From NCBI RefSeq assembly GCF_000182645.1, contig NZ_ACQA01000001.1, positions 1,426,001 through 1,490,000 of the forward strand: a stretch of DNA of 64,000 nucleotides, in the 5' to 3' direction. The notes below the pieces were generated by a model that was given only the letters and a program-made list of their open reading frames with translations, searched no databases and had not been told where the DNA came from. Shown here piece after piece: positions 53,589 through 61,353 of the stretch (the stretch's first letter is position 1; each line of letters begins with the position of its first letter). This DNA comes from Brucella intermedia LMG 3301. GTDB taxonomy: Bacteria; Pseudomonadota; Alphaproteobacteria; Rhizobiales; Rhizobiaceae. The position numbers and the translations under genes are program-made.

Positions 53589-54895
53589 GCTTTGTCTCCG
53601 CAAAAATCGATCACATGCATGAACGAGCCTGAAACGGAACCGATCCTGAGCCCTGCCTCGCCAAGCTCGTCTCCTGCGGCGTCCCGCACACGGAAAAGCC
53701 GATCAGCCTCTCCTTCGCGCAGGATGCTTGCATAATGAAACTCGTGCGCCTTCAATGGCTCCTTCCAGGGTGAGCCCTCAAGCGGTTCCAGCAGGCGATA
53801 GCCAAGATGCAGCTTTCTTTTCGCGAAGCTCGTTTCAAGCGGCAGAAGACCCAGCATCGGATGCGCAACACCCTCCGCATCCTGCAAGCTCTCGCCAAGA
53901 ACCATGTAACCGCCGCATTCGCCATAAACAGTCACACCACGCGTTGCGGCGTCGCGTATTGCCGTTTGAAAACGTCCGGCTTGTGCCAAACGGCCGGCGT
54001 AAAGTTCCGGATAACCGCCGGGCAGATAGATTGCGTCTGCATCCTGTCTCGGAGCCTCATCTGCAAGCGGCGAGAAGAACGAAATCTCCACACCTCGCCT
54101 GCGCCAGCCTTCAAACAGATGCGCATAGGCAAAGGCGAATGCATCGTCGCGGGCAACCGCAATGTGGCTCCCAAGCGGTTTCAGGCGTGGAACATTGGCC
54201 ATCGCATCGTAACGCTTCGGCCGCGACCAGATCGACTGCAACGCATCCAGATCGATATGCGCTTCAATCACATCGGCAGCATGATCCAGAAAAGTTTCGA
54301 GGTCGGAATGCTCGCCCGCCTGCACCAGTCCCAGATGCCTTTCCGGCAGCGAAAGTTCGGTATCGCGAGGCAAGGCGCCGAGAACCGGGATGCCGAGTGG
54401 CTCCAGCGCGCCACGCAGCATCGCTTCGTGCCGCGGGCTGCCAACCCGGTTGAGGATAATTCCGGCAATCAGCACATCCTTGCGAAACTGGCTGAAGCCC
54501 CACACAAGCGCCGCGACCGAGTGTGATTGCCGTGCACAATCCACCACCAGCACCACCGGCAGCTCGAGAAGCCGGGCCAGATCGGCGGAAGAACCCTTCC
54601 CGTTGATCGCTCCGTCAAAGAGCCCCATCATGCCCTCGGCGACCAGCAGCTTGGCGCTGCTTTCGGTCATGCGCGAGGAAAGCGCGCTGATAAGTTCAGG
54701 ACGCATCGCCCAAGGGTCGAGATTGAAGCAATCCGCGCCGCTCGCAGCCTTGTGATAGGCAGGGTCGATATAATCCGGCCCGGCTTTCACCGGTGCAAGC
54801 GCTACGCCCTTGCGTTTCAAAACCCTCAACAAACCCAGCGTTACCGTTGTCTTGCCCGACCCGGAAGCCGGTGCAGCAATCATGAAACCCTTCAT
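53585..54895 (-). CDS. cobB: Hydrogenobyrinic acid a,c-diamide synthase
   Basis: CobB (436 aa) uses ATP and glutamine to amidate the a and c side chains of hydrogenobyrinic acid before cobalt insertion. The N-terminal dethiobiotin-synthetase-like ATPase has ASGSGKTTVTLGL, and the C-terminal class I glutamine amidotransferase has the Cys in YGECGGYMVLG and a His in HEFHYASI. It overlaps both cobA (ATGA) and cobC (TTGA), so the three are tightly coupled. Confidence 0.95.
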   Translation of the reverse strand: MKGFMIAAPASGSGKTTVTLGLLRVLKRKGVALAPVKAGPDYIDPAYHKAASGADCFNLDPWAMRPELISALSSRMTESSAKLLVAEGMMGLFDGAINGKGSSADLARLLELPVVLVVDCARQSHSVAALVWGFSQFRKDVLIAGIILNRVGSPRHEAMLRGALEPLGIPVLGALPRDTELSLPERHLGLVQAGEHSDLETFLDHAADVIEAHIDLDALQSIWSRPKRYDAMANVPRLKPLGSHIAVARDDAFAFAYAHLFEGWRRRGVEISFFSPLADEAPRQDADAIYLPGGYPELYAGRLAQAGRFQTAIRDAATRGVTVYGECGGYMVLGESLQDAEGVAHPMLGLLPLETSFAKRKLHLGYRLLEPLEGSPWKEPLKAHEFHYASILREGEADRLFRVRDAAGDELGEAGLRIGSVSGSFMHVIDFCGDKA

Positions 54896-55773
54896 GCGGT
54901 TTGCGCTCCCTCATTTAGGTTCTTTCTGCCAAGCGGGTCGCTGGACAGGATCTTGCCGCTCAAAGCGCCCATCCAGTCCAATCCATCCCGCAGGCGAACC
55001 ACCTGCCCCACAACCACGATCGCAGGCGGGTTCAGCCCCGCCGCTTCCACGTCTTTTGCAGCCTGCGCCAATGTCGTTTCGAGCACGGTCTGGCTGGGCA
55101 GGCTCGCATTGCACACAAAGGCGACGGGCTCGTCCGGCGAGCGTCCGGCATCGATCAGCCGCCTGGCAATAAGATCAATATGTTTCATCGCCATATACAT
55201 GACGATAACCGGAGAGGTTCTGGCGATACCAGTCCAGTCCACCCCGTCGGGCACCAGACCGCTGGCGTCGTGGCCGGTCAGAAACGTCACGGACTGATTG
55301 ATGTCGCGATGCGTTGCTGCGATGCCTGCATAGGCGAGGCCGCCAATTCCGGCAGTCACTCCGGGAACGACGCGAAACGGAACCCCGTGTTCCACTAGCG
55401 TCAGCGCCTCTTCTGCTCCGCGTCCGAAAACAAACGGATCGCCACCTTTCAACCGCAGCACCTTCTTGCCTTGTTTCGCAAGTTCGACAAGCCGCAGGGA
55501 AATATCGCGCTGTTTCGGCGAAGGCTTGCCGCCGCGCTTGCCTGCATATTCCAGAACAGCATCTGCATGTTTCAGAGAGAAGCAGGCATCATCCACCAGT
55601 GCGTCATAGACGATGACATCCGCCTGTTGCAGGGCGTTGACGGCATGAAGCGTCAAAAGGCCGGGATCGCCCGGCCCTGCCCCCACGAGCCAGACGTGGC
55701 CGGGCTCCATCGCAGGCAACGCCATTTTGCTTTTAGCAATGACACATGCCGCTATTTCTTCAGCCTTGTTCAT
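54892..55773 (-). CDS. cobA: Uroporphyrinogen-III C-methyltransferase
   Basis: CobA (SUMT, 293 aa) methylates C2 and C7 of uroporphyrinogen III to precorrin-2, the entry to corrin synthesis and also to sirohaem. Class III methyltransferase motifs VWLVGAGPGDPGLLTLHA, VLRLKGGDPFVFGRGAEE and VVPGVTAGIGGLAYAGI are present. The N-terminal 25 residues are an extension relative to the core. MNKAEE at 55773 is used, with a TTG at 55782 possible. It heads the cobA-cobB-cobC-cbiB operon and is divergent from cbiD by 58 bases. Confidence 0.95.
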   Translation of the reverse strand: MNKAEEIAACVIAKSKMALPAMEPGHVWLVGAGPGDPGLLTLHAVNALQQADVIVYDALVDDACFSLKHADAVLEYAGKRGGKPSPKQRDISLRLVELAKQGKKVLRLKGGDPFVFGRGAEEALTLVEHGVPFRVVPGVTAGIGGLAYAGIAATHRDINQSVTFLTGHDASGLVPDGVDWTGIARTSPVIVMYMAMKHIDLIARRLIDAGRSPDEPVAFVCNASLPSQTVLETTLAQAAKDVEAAGLNPPAIVVVGQVVRLRDGLDWMGALSGKILSSDPLGRKNLNEGAQTA

Positions 55774-55831
55774 TCTCGTCAACCATTATTCTATCTGGCG
55801 ACACAGCTAGCAGATACATTATAAGGCGTCC

Positions 55832-56938
55832 ATGAATGACGAAACTGCTCCAACGAATAAAAGTCAGGAAAAGGTCGAGCTTCGCCGCGGCTGGACGACT
55901 GGCGCCTGCGCGACGGCTGCCACCAAAGCGGCTTTGACGGCGCTCATCACCGGGGAATTTCCCGATCCTGTCGGCATAATTCTACCCAAGGGCGAAGTGC
56001 CGTACTTCCAGCTTGCCTATGAAGGACTGGGCGACGGCTATGCGATGGCGGGCATCGTCAAGGATGCGGGCGACGATCCCGACGTAACCCACGGCGCAAC
56101 CATCATCTCGACGGTATACCCGGCACCGCCGGGAACCGGCGTCGTCTTTCGCGCCGGTGAAGGGGTTGGCACGGTCACGCGTCCCGGCTTGCAAATTCCA
56201 CCCGGCGAAGCAGCGATCAATCCGGTTCCACGCCGCATGATGTCGGAAATCTGCGAGCAGATTTGCGCCGAATATGGCCTGCCCGCCGACCTCGTGATCA
56301 CGATATCAGTGCCGGGCGGCGAAGAGATTGCCAAGAAGACATGGAACCCGCGCCTTGGCATTATCGGCGGCATTTCCATTCTCGGCACCACCGGTGTGGT
56401 TCACCCGTTTTCCTGCTCGGCCTGGATTCACTCGATCCATCGCGGCATCGACGTTGCGCGTGCTGCCGGGCAAAAACATGTGCTCGGCGCAACCGGTTCC
56501 ACGTCCGAAGACGCAGCGCAGGCGCTCTATGATCTGCCGGATTTTGCCATTCTCGACATGGGCGATTTCGCAGGCGGTGTGCTCAAATATCTGCGTGACC
56601 ATCCCATCGACAAGCTGACGATCGCAGGCGGCTTCGCCAAGCTGACCAAGCTTGCCCAAGGCGCACTCGATCTTCATTCGTCGCGCTCGCAAGTGGACAA
56701 GGGCTTCCTCTGGGCCATTGCCGAAAAGGCTGGCGCCCCGACAAGCATGAAGGATCAGATTCTCTTTGCGAACACTGCCTTGGAAGTACTTGAACTGACT
56801 CAATCAATCGGCATCGACATGGCCACACCGATTGCGCTCAAAGCGAAGGAAACAGCGCTGGAAACTCTTCGCGGCGCAGCTGTGGAGGTTGAGATTATCG
56901 TGACTGACCGCAGTGGAAATATCCTTGCGCGGATCTGA
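55832..56938 (+). CDS. cbiD: C1-methyltransferase CbiD (cobalt-precorrin-5B type)
   Basis: A 368-aa protein matching CbiD: RRGWTTGACATAATKAAL at the N-terminus, VVFRAGEGVGTVTRPGLQIPPGEAAINPVPR, GGISILGTTGVVHPFS and GSTSEDAAQALYDLP. CbiD methylates C1 in the anaerobic, early-cobalt pathway. Here it stands in an aerobic cluster (cobG, cobN) where CobF would be expected, and no cobF is in the window. It probably takes the CobF step on a metal-free intermediate. Its stop overlaps cobK by about 26 bases. Confidence 0.95.
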   Translation: MNDETAPTNKSQEKVELRRGWTTGACATAATKAALTALITGEFPDPVGIILPKGEVPYFQLAYEGLGDGYAMAGIVKDAGDDPDVTHGATIISTVYPAPPGTGVVFRAGEGVGTVTRPGLQIPPGEAAINPVPRRMMSEICEQICAEYGLPADLVITISVPGGEEIAKKTWNPRLGIIGGISILGTTGVVHPFSCSAWIHSIHRGIDVARAAGQKHVLGATGSTSEDAAQALYDLPDFAILDMGDFAGGVLKYLRDHPIDKLTIAGGFAKLTKLAQGALDLHSSRSQVDKGFLWAIAEKAGAPTSMKDQILFANTALEVLELTQSIGIDMATPIALKAKETALETLRGAAVEVEIIVTDRSGNILARI

Positions 56939-57671
56939 GCCGAAGATACTCATTCTGGGCGGAACCGCCGAGGCGGCAGCGCTTGCATCAGCTTTTGCAG
57001 AACTGCCTGTTAAAGCCATCACCTCGCTTGCCGGACGCACCAGCAATCCAACCAGACTGGCTGGAACGGTTCGCATCGGTGGTTTCGGCGGACCGGAGGG
57101 CCTTGCAGACTATATCAGGGCCGAAAAAATCCACCTCGTGATCGACGCCACCCATCCTTATGCGGCGCGTATATCGCAAAATGCCATCATCGCCACAGAG
57201 GCGACGAAAACCCCGCTCGTTCGGCTGGAGCGCCCCGCCTGGGAAAAGCAGCCAGATGACAACTGGATCGATATTTCCGGCGAAGCCGAAGCTGCAAACG
57301 CCATTCCTCCTCACGCGCGCGTCTTTCTGGCGCTCGGTCGCCAGCACATCGCCCCTTTTGCCAAGCGCACTGATGTTCATTTCGTCATGCGCATGATCGA
57401 CCCGCCGGACGCGGCGCTGCCGCCGGATTCCGAGCTTATCCTCGCAAGGCCCGGCGATTTCGCTGCGGAAAAGCAATTTCTGGAGAAACACAAGATCGGA
57501 TTGATCGTCAGCCGCAATTCGGGTGGCACCATTTCCTATGCCAAGATCGAAGCCGCTCGCGCGCTCGGGCTTCCGGTCATGATGATTTCCCGCCCGCCGG
57601 CTGCGGTCAAGAACATCGTCACCTCGCCGGAAGAAGCAATTGCATTTGCCCGCACAAGCTTAGGCTTTTGA
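56913..57671 (+). CDS. cobK: Precorrin-6A reductase
   Basis: CobK (252 aa) reduces precorrin-6A to 6B with NADPH. A Rossmann-like N-terminus PKILILGGTAEAAALA, the DATHPYAARISQNA block and GLIVSRNSGGTISYAKIEAAR are diagnostic. It starts with GTG at 56913 inside the end of cbiD (an in-frame TTG 12 bases on is possible) and converges on cobM with a 12-base overlap. Confidence 0.94.
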   Translation: MEISLRGSEPKILILGGTAEAAALASAFAELPVKAITSLAGRTSNPTRLAGTVRIGGFGGPEGLADYIRAEKIHLVIDATHPYAARISQNAIIATEATKTPLVRLERPAWEKQPDDNWIDISGEAEAANAIPPHARVFLALGRQHIAPFAKRTDVHFVMRMIDPPDAALPPDSELILARPGDFAAEKQFLEKHKIGLIVSRNSGGTISYAKIEAARALGLPVMMISRPPAAVKNIVTSPEEAIAFARTSLGF

Positions 57672-58418
57672 ACGTGCCGCGTGGTTATGCGCTTCATGAT
57701 AGAGCGCTGAATCGCGAAAGCTCTTTGGGTCCAGCCCGCGCCCGACAAAAATCATCGCCGTGCGTATCAACCCGGATGCCGCCACCTTCTCCGCTATATC
57801 CGCCAAAGTACCGCGCAATGTCTGCTCGTCCGGCCATCCTATGCGATAGGCAACGACAACAGGGCAATCAGCGCCATAAAGGGGCATTAGCTCGGCCTTG
57901 ATCTTCGTGAGGTTGCGAATGGAGAGGTGAATCACCAGCGTCGCGCCTGACCGGCCAAGCGTGGCGAGGTCTTCGCCTTCCGGCATGGCGGACGATTTCA
58001 TCGAGGTACGGGTCAAAATGATGGTCTGATTGACCTCGGGAATGGTCAATTCCTGTTTCAGGGCGGCGGCAGCGGCCGCAAAGGCTGGCACACCCGGCGT
58101 CACATCATAGGGAATGCCGAGACTGTCCAGCCGGCGCATCTGTTCGGCCATGGCGCCGTAGATCGATGGATCACCGGAATGCACCCGCGCGACATCGAGG
58201 CCTTTAGCGTGGGCGACTTCCATTTCGGCGATGATCTCGTCCAAAGTTAGGGATGAACTGTCGACCAGTCGTGCATCCTTTGGTGCTCCGGCGACAAGTT
58301 CAATCGGCACCAGTGATCCCGCATAGATGCAGACAGGGCATCGCTCGATCAGGCGCAGGCCGCGAACGGTGATAAGATCCGCCGCGCCAGGACCGGCGCC
58401 AATGAAATGAACAGTCAC
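57660..58418 (-). CDS. cobM: Precorrin-4 C11-methyltransferase
   Basis: CobM (252 aa) methylates C11 of precorrin-4. Motifs are VHFIGAGPGAADLITVRGL, ARVHSGDPSIYGAMAEQ and YDVTPGVPAFAAAAAAL, all class III methyltransferase. The GTG start at 58418 overlaps the cobE stop (GTGA), so the pair is coupled. Frames running further upstream lie inside cobE. Confidence 0.95.
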   Translation of the reverse strand: MTVHFIGAGPGAADLITVRGLRLIERCPVCIYAGSLVPIELVAGAPKDARLVDSSSLTLDEIIAEMEVAHAKGLDVARVHSGDPSIYGAMAEQMRRLDSLGIPYDVTPGVPAFAAAAAALKQELTIPEVNQTIILTRTSMKSSAMPEGEDLATLGRSGATLVIHLSIRNLTKIKAELMPLYGADCPVVVAYRIGWPDEQTLRGTLADIAEKVAASGLIRTAMIFVGRGLDPKSFRDSALYHEAHNHAARSKA

Positions 58419-58840
58419 AATTTTACCTTCCTGAACTGCGGAGCGGCGTCGGAACCAGCAATCGCCAAGGCGGCAGTTGTCCGGACGGACGCGGTTTTCT
58501 CGACCGCGAGAATACCGTGCGGACCGGCGGCAGCAAGCGCTGCCGCCTCGGCAACGCCATGGCAACCGACTGCCCGGAAAACAGCGTCCGACGGGTTTTT
58601 GAGACGCGGTGTTTCCTGCTCCAGTCGCGCGGCATCGAAGAAACAAAGCGCACAGTCATAATGCGACGCAAGCTCCGCCCACACTGGCTCGCCGCGCTTC
58701 GCGTTCAAGGTTGCAATAGCATCAGGCCGTACGCACTCGCCCCGAGCCAGCACTTGCTCGGCCAAGGCCAAAAGTTCATCAAGCGTCACGCCCGACGAAC
58801 CGCCCATGCCAAGAACCCTATTGAAATTTCTAGAACCCAC
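58415..58840 (-). CDS. cobE: Cobalamin biosynthesis protein CobE (CbiG C-terminal homologue)
   Basis: A 141-aa protein equivalent to the C-terminal domain of CbiG. It retains the glycine loop (VLGMGGSSGVTLDELL), NPSDAVFRAVGCHGVAEAAALAAAG and a final EKTASVRTTAALA strand. CobE is required in aerobic B12 synthesis, but its exact step is unclear. It is in front of cobM with a GTGA overlap. The GTG start at 58840 (GSRNFNRVLGMG) is chosen because residues further upstream overlap the TerB-like gene and look unrelated. Confidence 0.88.
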   Translation of the reverse strand: MGSRNFNRVLGMGGSSGVTLDELLALAEQVLARGECVRPDAIATLNAKRGEPVWAELASHYDCALCFFDAARLEQETPRLKNPSDAVFRAVGCHGVAEAAALAAAGPHGILAVEKTASVRTTAALAIAGSDAAPQFRKVKL

Positions 58841-59279
58841 AGGGAGATGACTGGCGCGCTTTGTGCAGCTCTTCCGGCTTGACCCCAAGCGTGTCGGCAA
58901 TGCGCTGGATCATTGTTGCTTCGCTACGATCAAGGCGATTATCGGAGCAGGCAATCGTCACAAGGTCACCCAGCAGTGCCAGCCGACGCTCCGGCGCCAT
59001 CTCCGCCAGCATGTTGGCGGCTTGCTTGGTTGTCGTCTCGTAAGCAAAATCCTTGAGATATTCCGCGACTTCCGGAAGCTCTTCCGGTGGAATGCCGAAA
59101 TTCTTTTCGGCAATTTCCTTGAATGCGGCTATTTCGGCTGGGTGCTGATCACCATCGGCAAACACCACATGCAACAGCAAAAGCAGTTCAGAAGCGAGCG
59201 CCGGATCATCGGCGACACGCTGCACGGCGCTCTTCCTGCTCAGAAAAGCTGTGATCCGCTCAAAGATGCTTTCGCTCAT
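58830..59279 (-). CDS. TerB-like (tellurite resistance/DjlA-N type) protein
   Basis: A 149-aa all-helical cytosolic protein of the TerB superfamily. The two pseudo-symmetric acidic metal-binding loops are visible: VVFADGDQHPAEIAAFKEI (about residues 38-56) and CSDNRLDRSEATMIQRI (about 110-126). The function of stand-alone members is unknown; tellurite resistance is not implied. It lies upstream of cobE on the same strand and overlaps its start by about 10 bases, so the two are probably co-expressed. Confidence 0.85.
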   Translation of the reverse strand: MSESIFERITAFLSRKSAVQRVADDPALASELLLLLHVVFADGDQHPAEIAAFKEIAEKNFGIPPEELPEVAEYLKDFAYETTTKQAANMLAEMAPERRLALLGDLVTIACSDNRLDRSEATMIQRIADTLGVKPEELHKARQSSPCGF

Positions 59280-59443
59280 GGAACCCCTCTAAACTTTCAG
59301 TCTGCTTATAATGAATAGCGCCGGACGCGCAGGAAAACAATCTCGCTCCGAGACCCAGCTTTCTTCCGAGTGCGCCTTTGTTTGACTGGCGTTCGCCAGG
59401 CGGCTGCTCTATGTTGCCCCAACCTCTCCTTTAGGCTCCCCCG

Positions 59444-60229
59444 ATGCTTGAATTTTTTGACACGCTTACCCTGCTCCTCACGGCTGCGGCATTCATTGCC
59501 GGAATCATCGATTCCATAGCCGGAGGCGGCGGAATGATTACGATTCCCGCCCTGTTGCTGGCCGGAATACCGCCCGTTGAAGCATTGGGCACGAACAAGC
59601 TGCAAGGACTGTTCGGCTCATCGTCAGCAACCATTGCGTATGCGCGCAAAGGGCATGTCAACATCAGAGAACAGTGGCCCGAAGCGCTCGCCTCGCTCAT
59701 CGGCTCGGTATTTGGCGCATTGCTGGCAACCGTTCTGCCCGTGGATATCATGCGCGCGGCCCTGCCGATCCTCCTGATCGCCATCGCAGTCTATTTTGCC
59801 GTCAAGCCGAGCCTTGGCGATGTTGACCGGGCGCGACGCTTCGGACCGTTTCTTTTTGGTGTAACCCTCGTTCCGCTGATCGGTTTTTACGATGGGCTTT
59901 TCGGTCCCGGAACCGGATCGTTCTTCATGCTCGCCTTTGTGGCGCTTGCCGGTTTCGGCGTGTTGAAAGCTACCGCGCATACGAAGCTTCTCAACTGCGC
60001 TTCCAATGTCGGCAGTTTTGTAACCTTTGCCCTCGTCGGCACCATCAACTGGAAAATCGGCATCTGCATGGGTATTGCCCAGTTCATCGGCGCGCAGATC
60101 GGCGCAAGCCTCGCCATGAAGGTCGGCTCACGCATCATCAAGCCGCTTCTGGTCGTCGTCAGCCTGGCGCTGGCAGTTCGCCTCCTGATGGACGGAACCA
60201 ATCCGCTGCGCCAGTGGATAGGATTTTAA
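59444..60229 (+). CDS. TSUP-family (TauE/SafE) membrane permease
   Basis: A 261-aa polytopic inner-membrane protein with eight or so hydrophobic segments in two repeated halves, with signature loops IDSIAGGGGMITIPALLLAG and YDGLFGPGTGSFFMLAF. Members move sulphur-containing anions such as sulphite or sulphoacetate; some sit beside metal or cofactor genes. Inside the cob region a role in cobalt or precursor uptake is conceivable but not shown. It converges on the EamA gene with coding ends overlapping by 4 bases. Confidence 0.85.
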   Translation: MLEFFDTLTLLLTAAAFIAGIIDSIAGGGGMITIPALLLAGIPPVEALGTNKLQGLFGSSSATIAYARKGHVNIREQWPEALASLIGSVFGALLATVLPVDIMRAALPILLIAIAVYFAVKPSLGDVDRARRFGPFLFGVTLVPLIGFYDGLFGPGTGSFFMLAFVALAGFGVLKATAHTKLLNCASNVGSFVTFALVGTINWKIGICMGIAQFIGAQIGASLAMKVGSRIIKPLLVVVSLALAVRLLMDGTNPLRQWIGF

Positions 60230-60654
60230 ATTCTAAGCGCCACCAAAACGACACCGCAGCCAATCAGCAGAATGCCGAACCAGTTGATGGTGGACATGCG
60301 CTCGCCGAGGAATGCCGCGCCGAATAGGGCCACCAGCACCACCGACAATTTGTCGATCGGCGCGACGCGCGATGCGTCACCTATCTGCAAGGCCCGGAAA
60401 TAAGCAAGCCACGAAGCGCCGGTCGCCAGCCCCGAAAGCACCAGAAACAGCCACGACCGCCCGGAAATTTCGCCCGGTTTCTGCCACTGGCCGGTAACGG
60501 TCAGGAACAGGCACAATGCACCGATGATAACCAGCGTGCGCACGAGCGTGGCGAAATCCGAATTGATGCCTTGAATACCGATCTTGGCAAAGATCGCCGT
60601 CAACGCGGCAAACACCGCCGACATCAGTGCCCAGAACTGCCAGCTGTCCAACAT
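60226..60654 (-). CDS. EamA/DMT-type small membrane protein
   Basis: A 142-aa protein with five hydrophobic segments, equal to a single EamA repeat (WALMSAVFAALTAIFAKIGIQG, LSGLATGASWLAYFRALQIG, VLVALFGAAFLGERM). Single-repeat members dimerise in other drug/metabolite exporters. The substrate is unknown. The ATG is only a few bases from a palindromic repeat, which therefore forms most of its leader. Confidence 0.88.
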   Translation of the reverse strand: MLDSWQFWALMSAVFAALTAIFAKIGIQGINSDFATLVRTLVIIGALCLFLTVTGQWQKPGEISGRSWLFLVLSGLATGASWLAYFRALQIGDASRVAPIDKLSVVLVALFGAAFLGERMSTINWFGILLIGCGVVLVALRI

Positions 60655-60656
60655 TG

Positions 60657-60712
60657 AAGCATTTCCAGCAAAAGTGTGAAACGGTTTTGCGCAGGATAAC
60701 GCGCAAAAGAAA
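60657..60712. repeat. Palindromic intergenic repeat (copy 4)
   Basis: The core is identical to the copy at 13173 over about 33 bases (AGCATTTCCAGCAAAAG then TGTGAAACGGTTTTGCG), followed by a GCGCAAAAGAAAAACTAGAA tail. It fills the space between cobO and the EamA gene and ends 3 bases from the EamA start codon. Confidence 0.75.
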
Positions 60713-60714
60713 AA

Positions 60715-61353
60715 CTAGAACTCGATGCCCTTCTGTGCCTTCACCCCGGCGCGGAATGGATGCTTGATCATCTCCATCTCGGTCACGAGGTCCGCGGCTT
60801 CTAGCAGCTCGTCCTTGGCATTGCGACCAGTGATGATGACATGCTTCATCTGCGGCTTGGCCTTGAGAACCTCTATCACTTCCTCGACCGGCAGGTAATC
60901 GTAGCGAAGCACGATATTCAACTCGTCGCAGAGCACCATATCGTAGCTTTCATCCATTATCAGCGCCTTGGCTTGTTCCCAAGCACCGCGCGCCATGGCG
61001 ATATCTCGCGTGCGATCCTGCGTCTCCCAGGTAAAGCCCTCTCCCAGCGCTGAAATCGTGACCTGATCGGGAAATTTTTCGAGAACCCAGCGCTCGCCTG
61101 TGTCCCACGATCCCTTGACGAACTGCACGACCCCGATCTTCATTCCGTGGCCCAACGCGCGGAAAACCATCCCGAAACCGGCGGTCGATTTGCCCTTGCC
61201 CTTGCCGGTATGGACAATCACCAGACCTTTTTCCTCGGTCTTTGTCGCTTGGATCTTGTCGCGGGCAGCTTTCTTCTTGCGCATCTTGTCCGCATGACGG
61301 GCGTTCAGTTCCTCTTCCGTCATGGACAGAAGTTTTGCAGATTTTTCAGCCAT
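60715..61353 (-). CDS. cobO: Cob(I)yrinic acid a,c-diamide adenosyltransferase
   Basis: CobO (212 aa) transfers the adenosyl group of ATP to Co(I) corrinoids. The P-loop HTGKGKGKSTAGFG (about residues 48-61) is the unusual RecA-like motif of the CobA/CobO/BtuR family. VVQFVKGSWDTGERW and VLCDELNIVLRYDYL follow. It overlaps the cobN stop by 8 bases, so cobN-cobO is one unit, and the Co(I) substrate would come from CobR. Confidence 0.97.
   Translation of the reverse strand: MAEKSAKLLSMTEEELNARHADKMRKKKAARDKIQATKTEEKGLVIVHTGKGKGKSTAGFGMVFRALGHGMKIGVVQFVKGSWDTGERWVLEKFPDQVTISALGEGFTWETQDRTRDIAMARGAWEQAKALIMDESYDMVLCDELNIVLRYDYLPVEEVIEVLKAKPQMKHVIITGRNAKDELLEAADLVTEMEMIKHPFRAGVKAQKGIEF

Noticed and set aside
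58841..58900. N-terminal extension of CobE from ATG 58900
   Set aside because: It overlaps the TerB-like coding region and adds residues unlike CobE; GTG 58840 gives the normal length.
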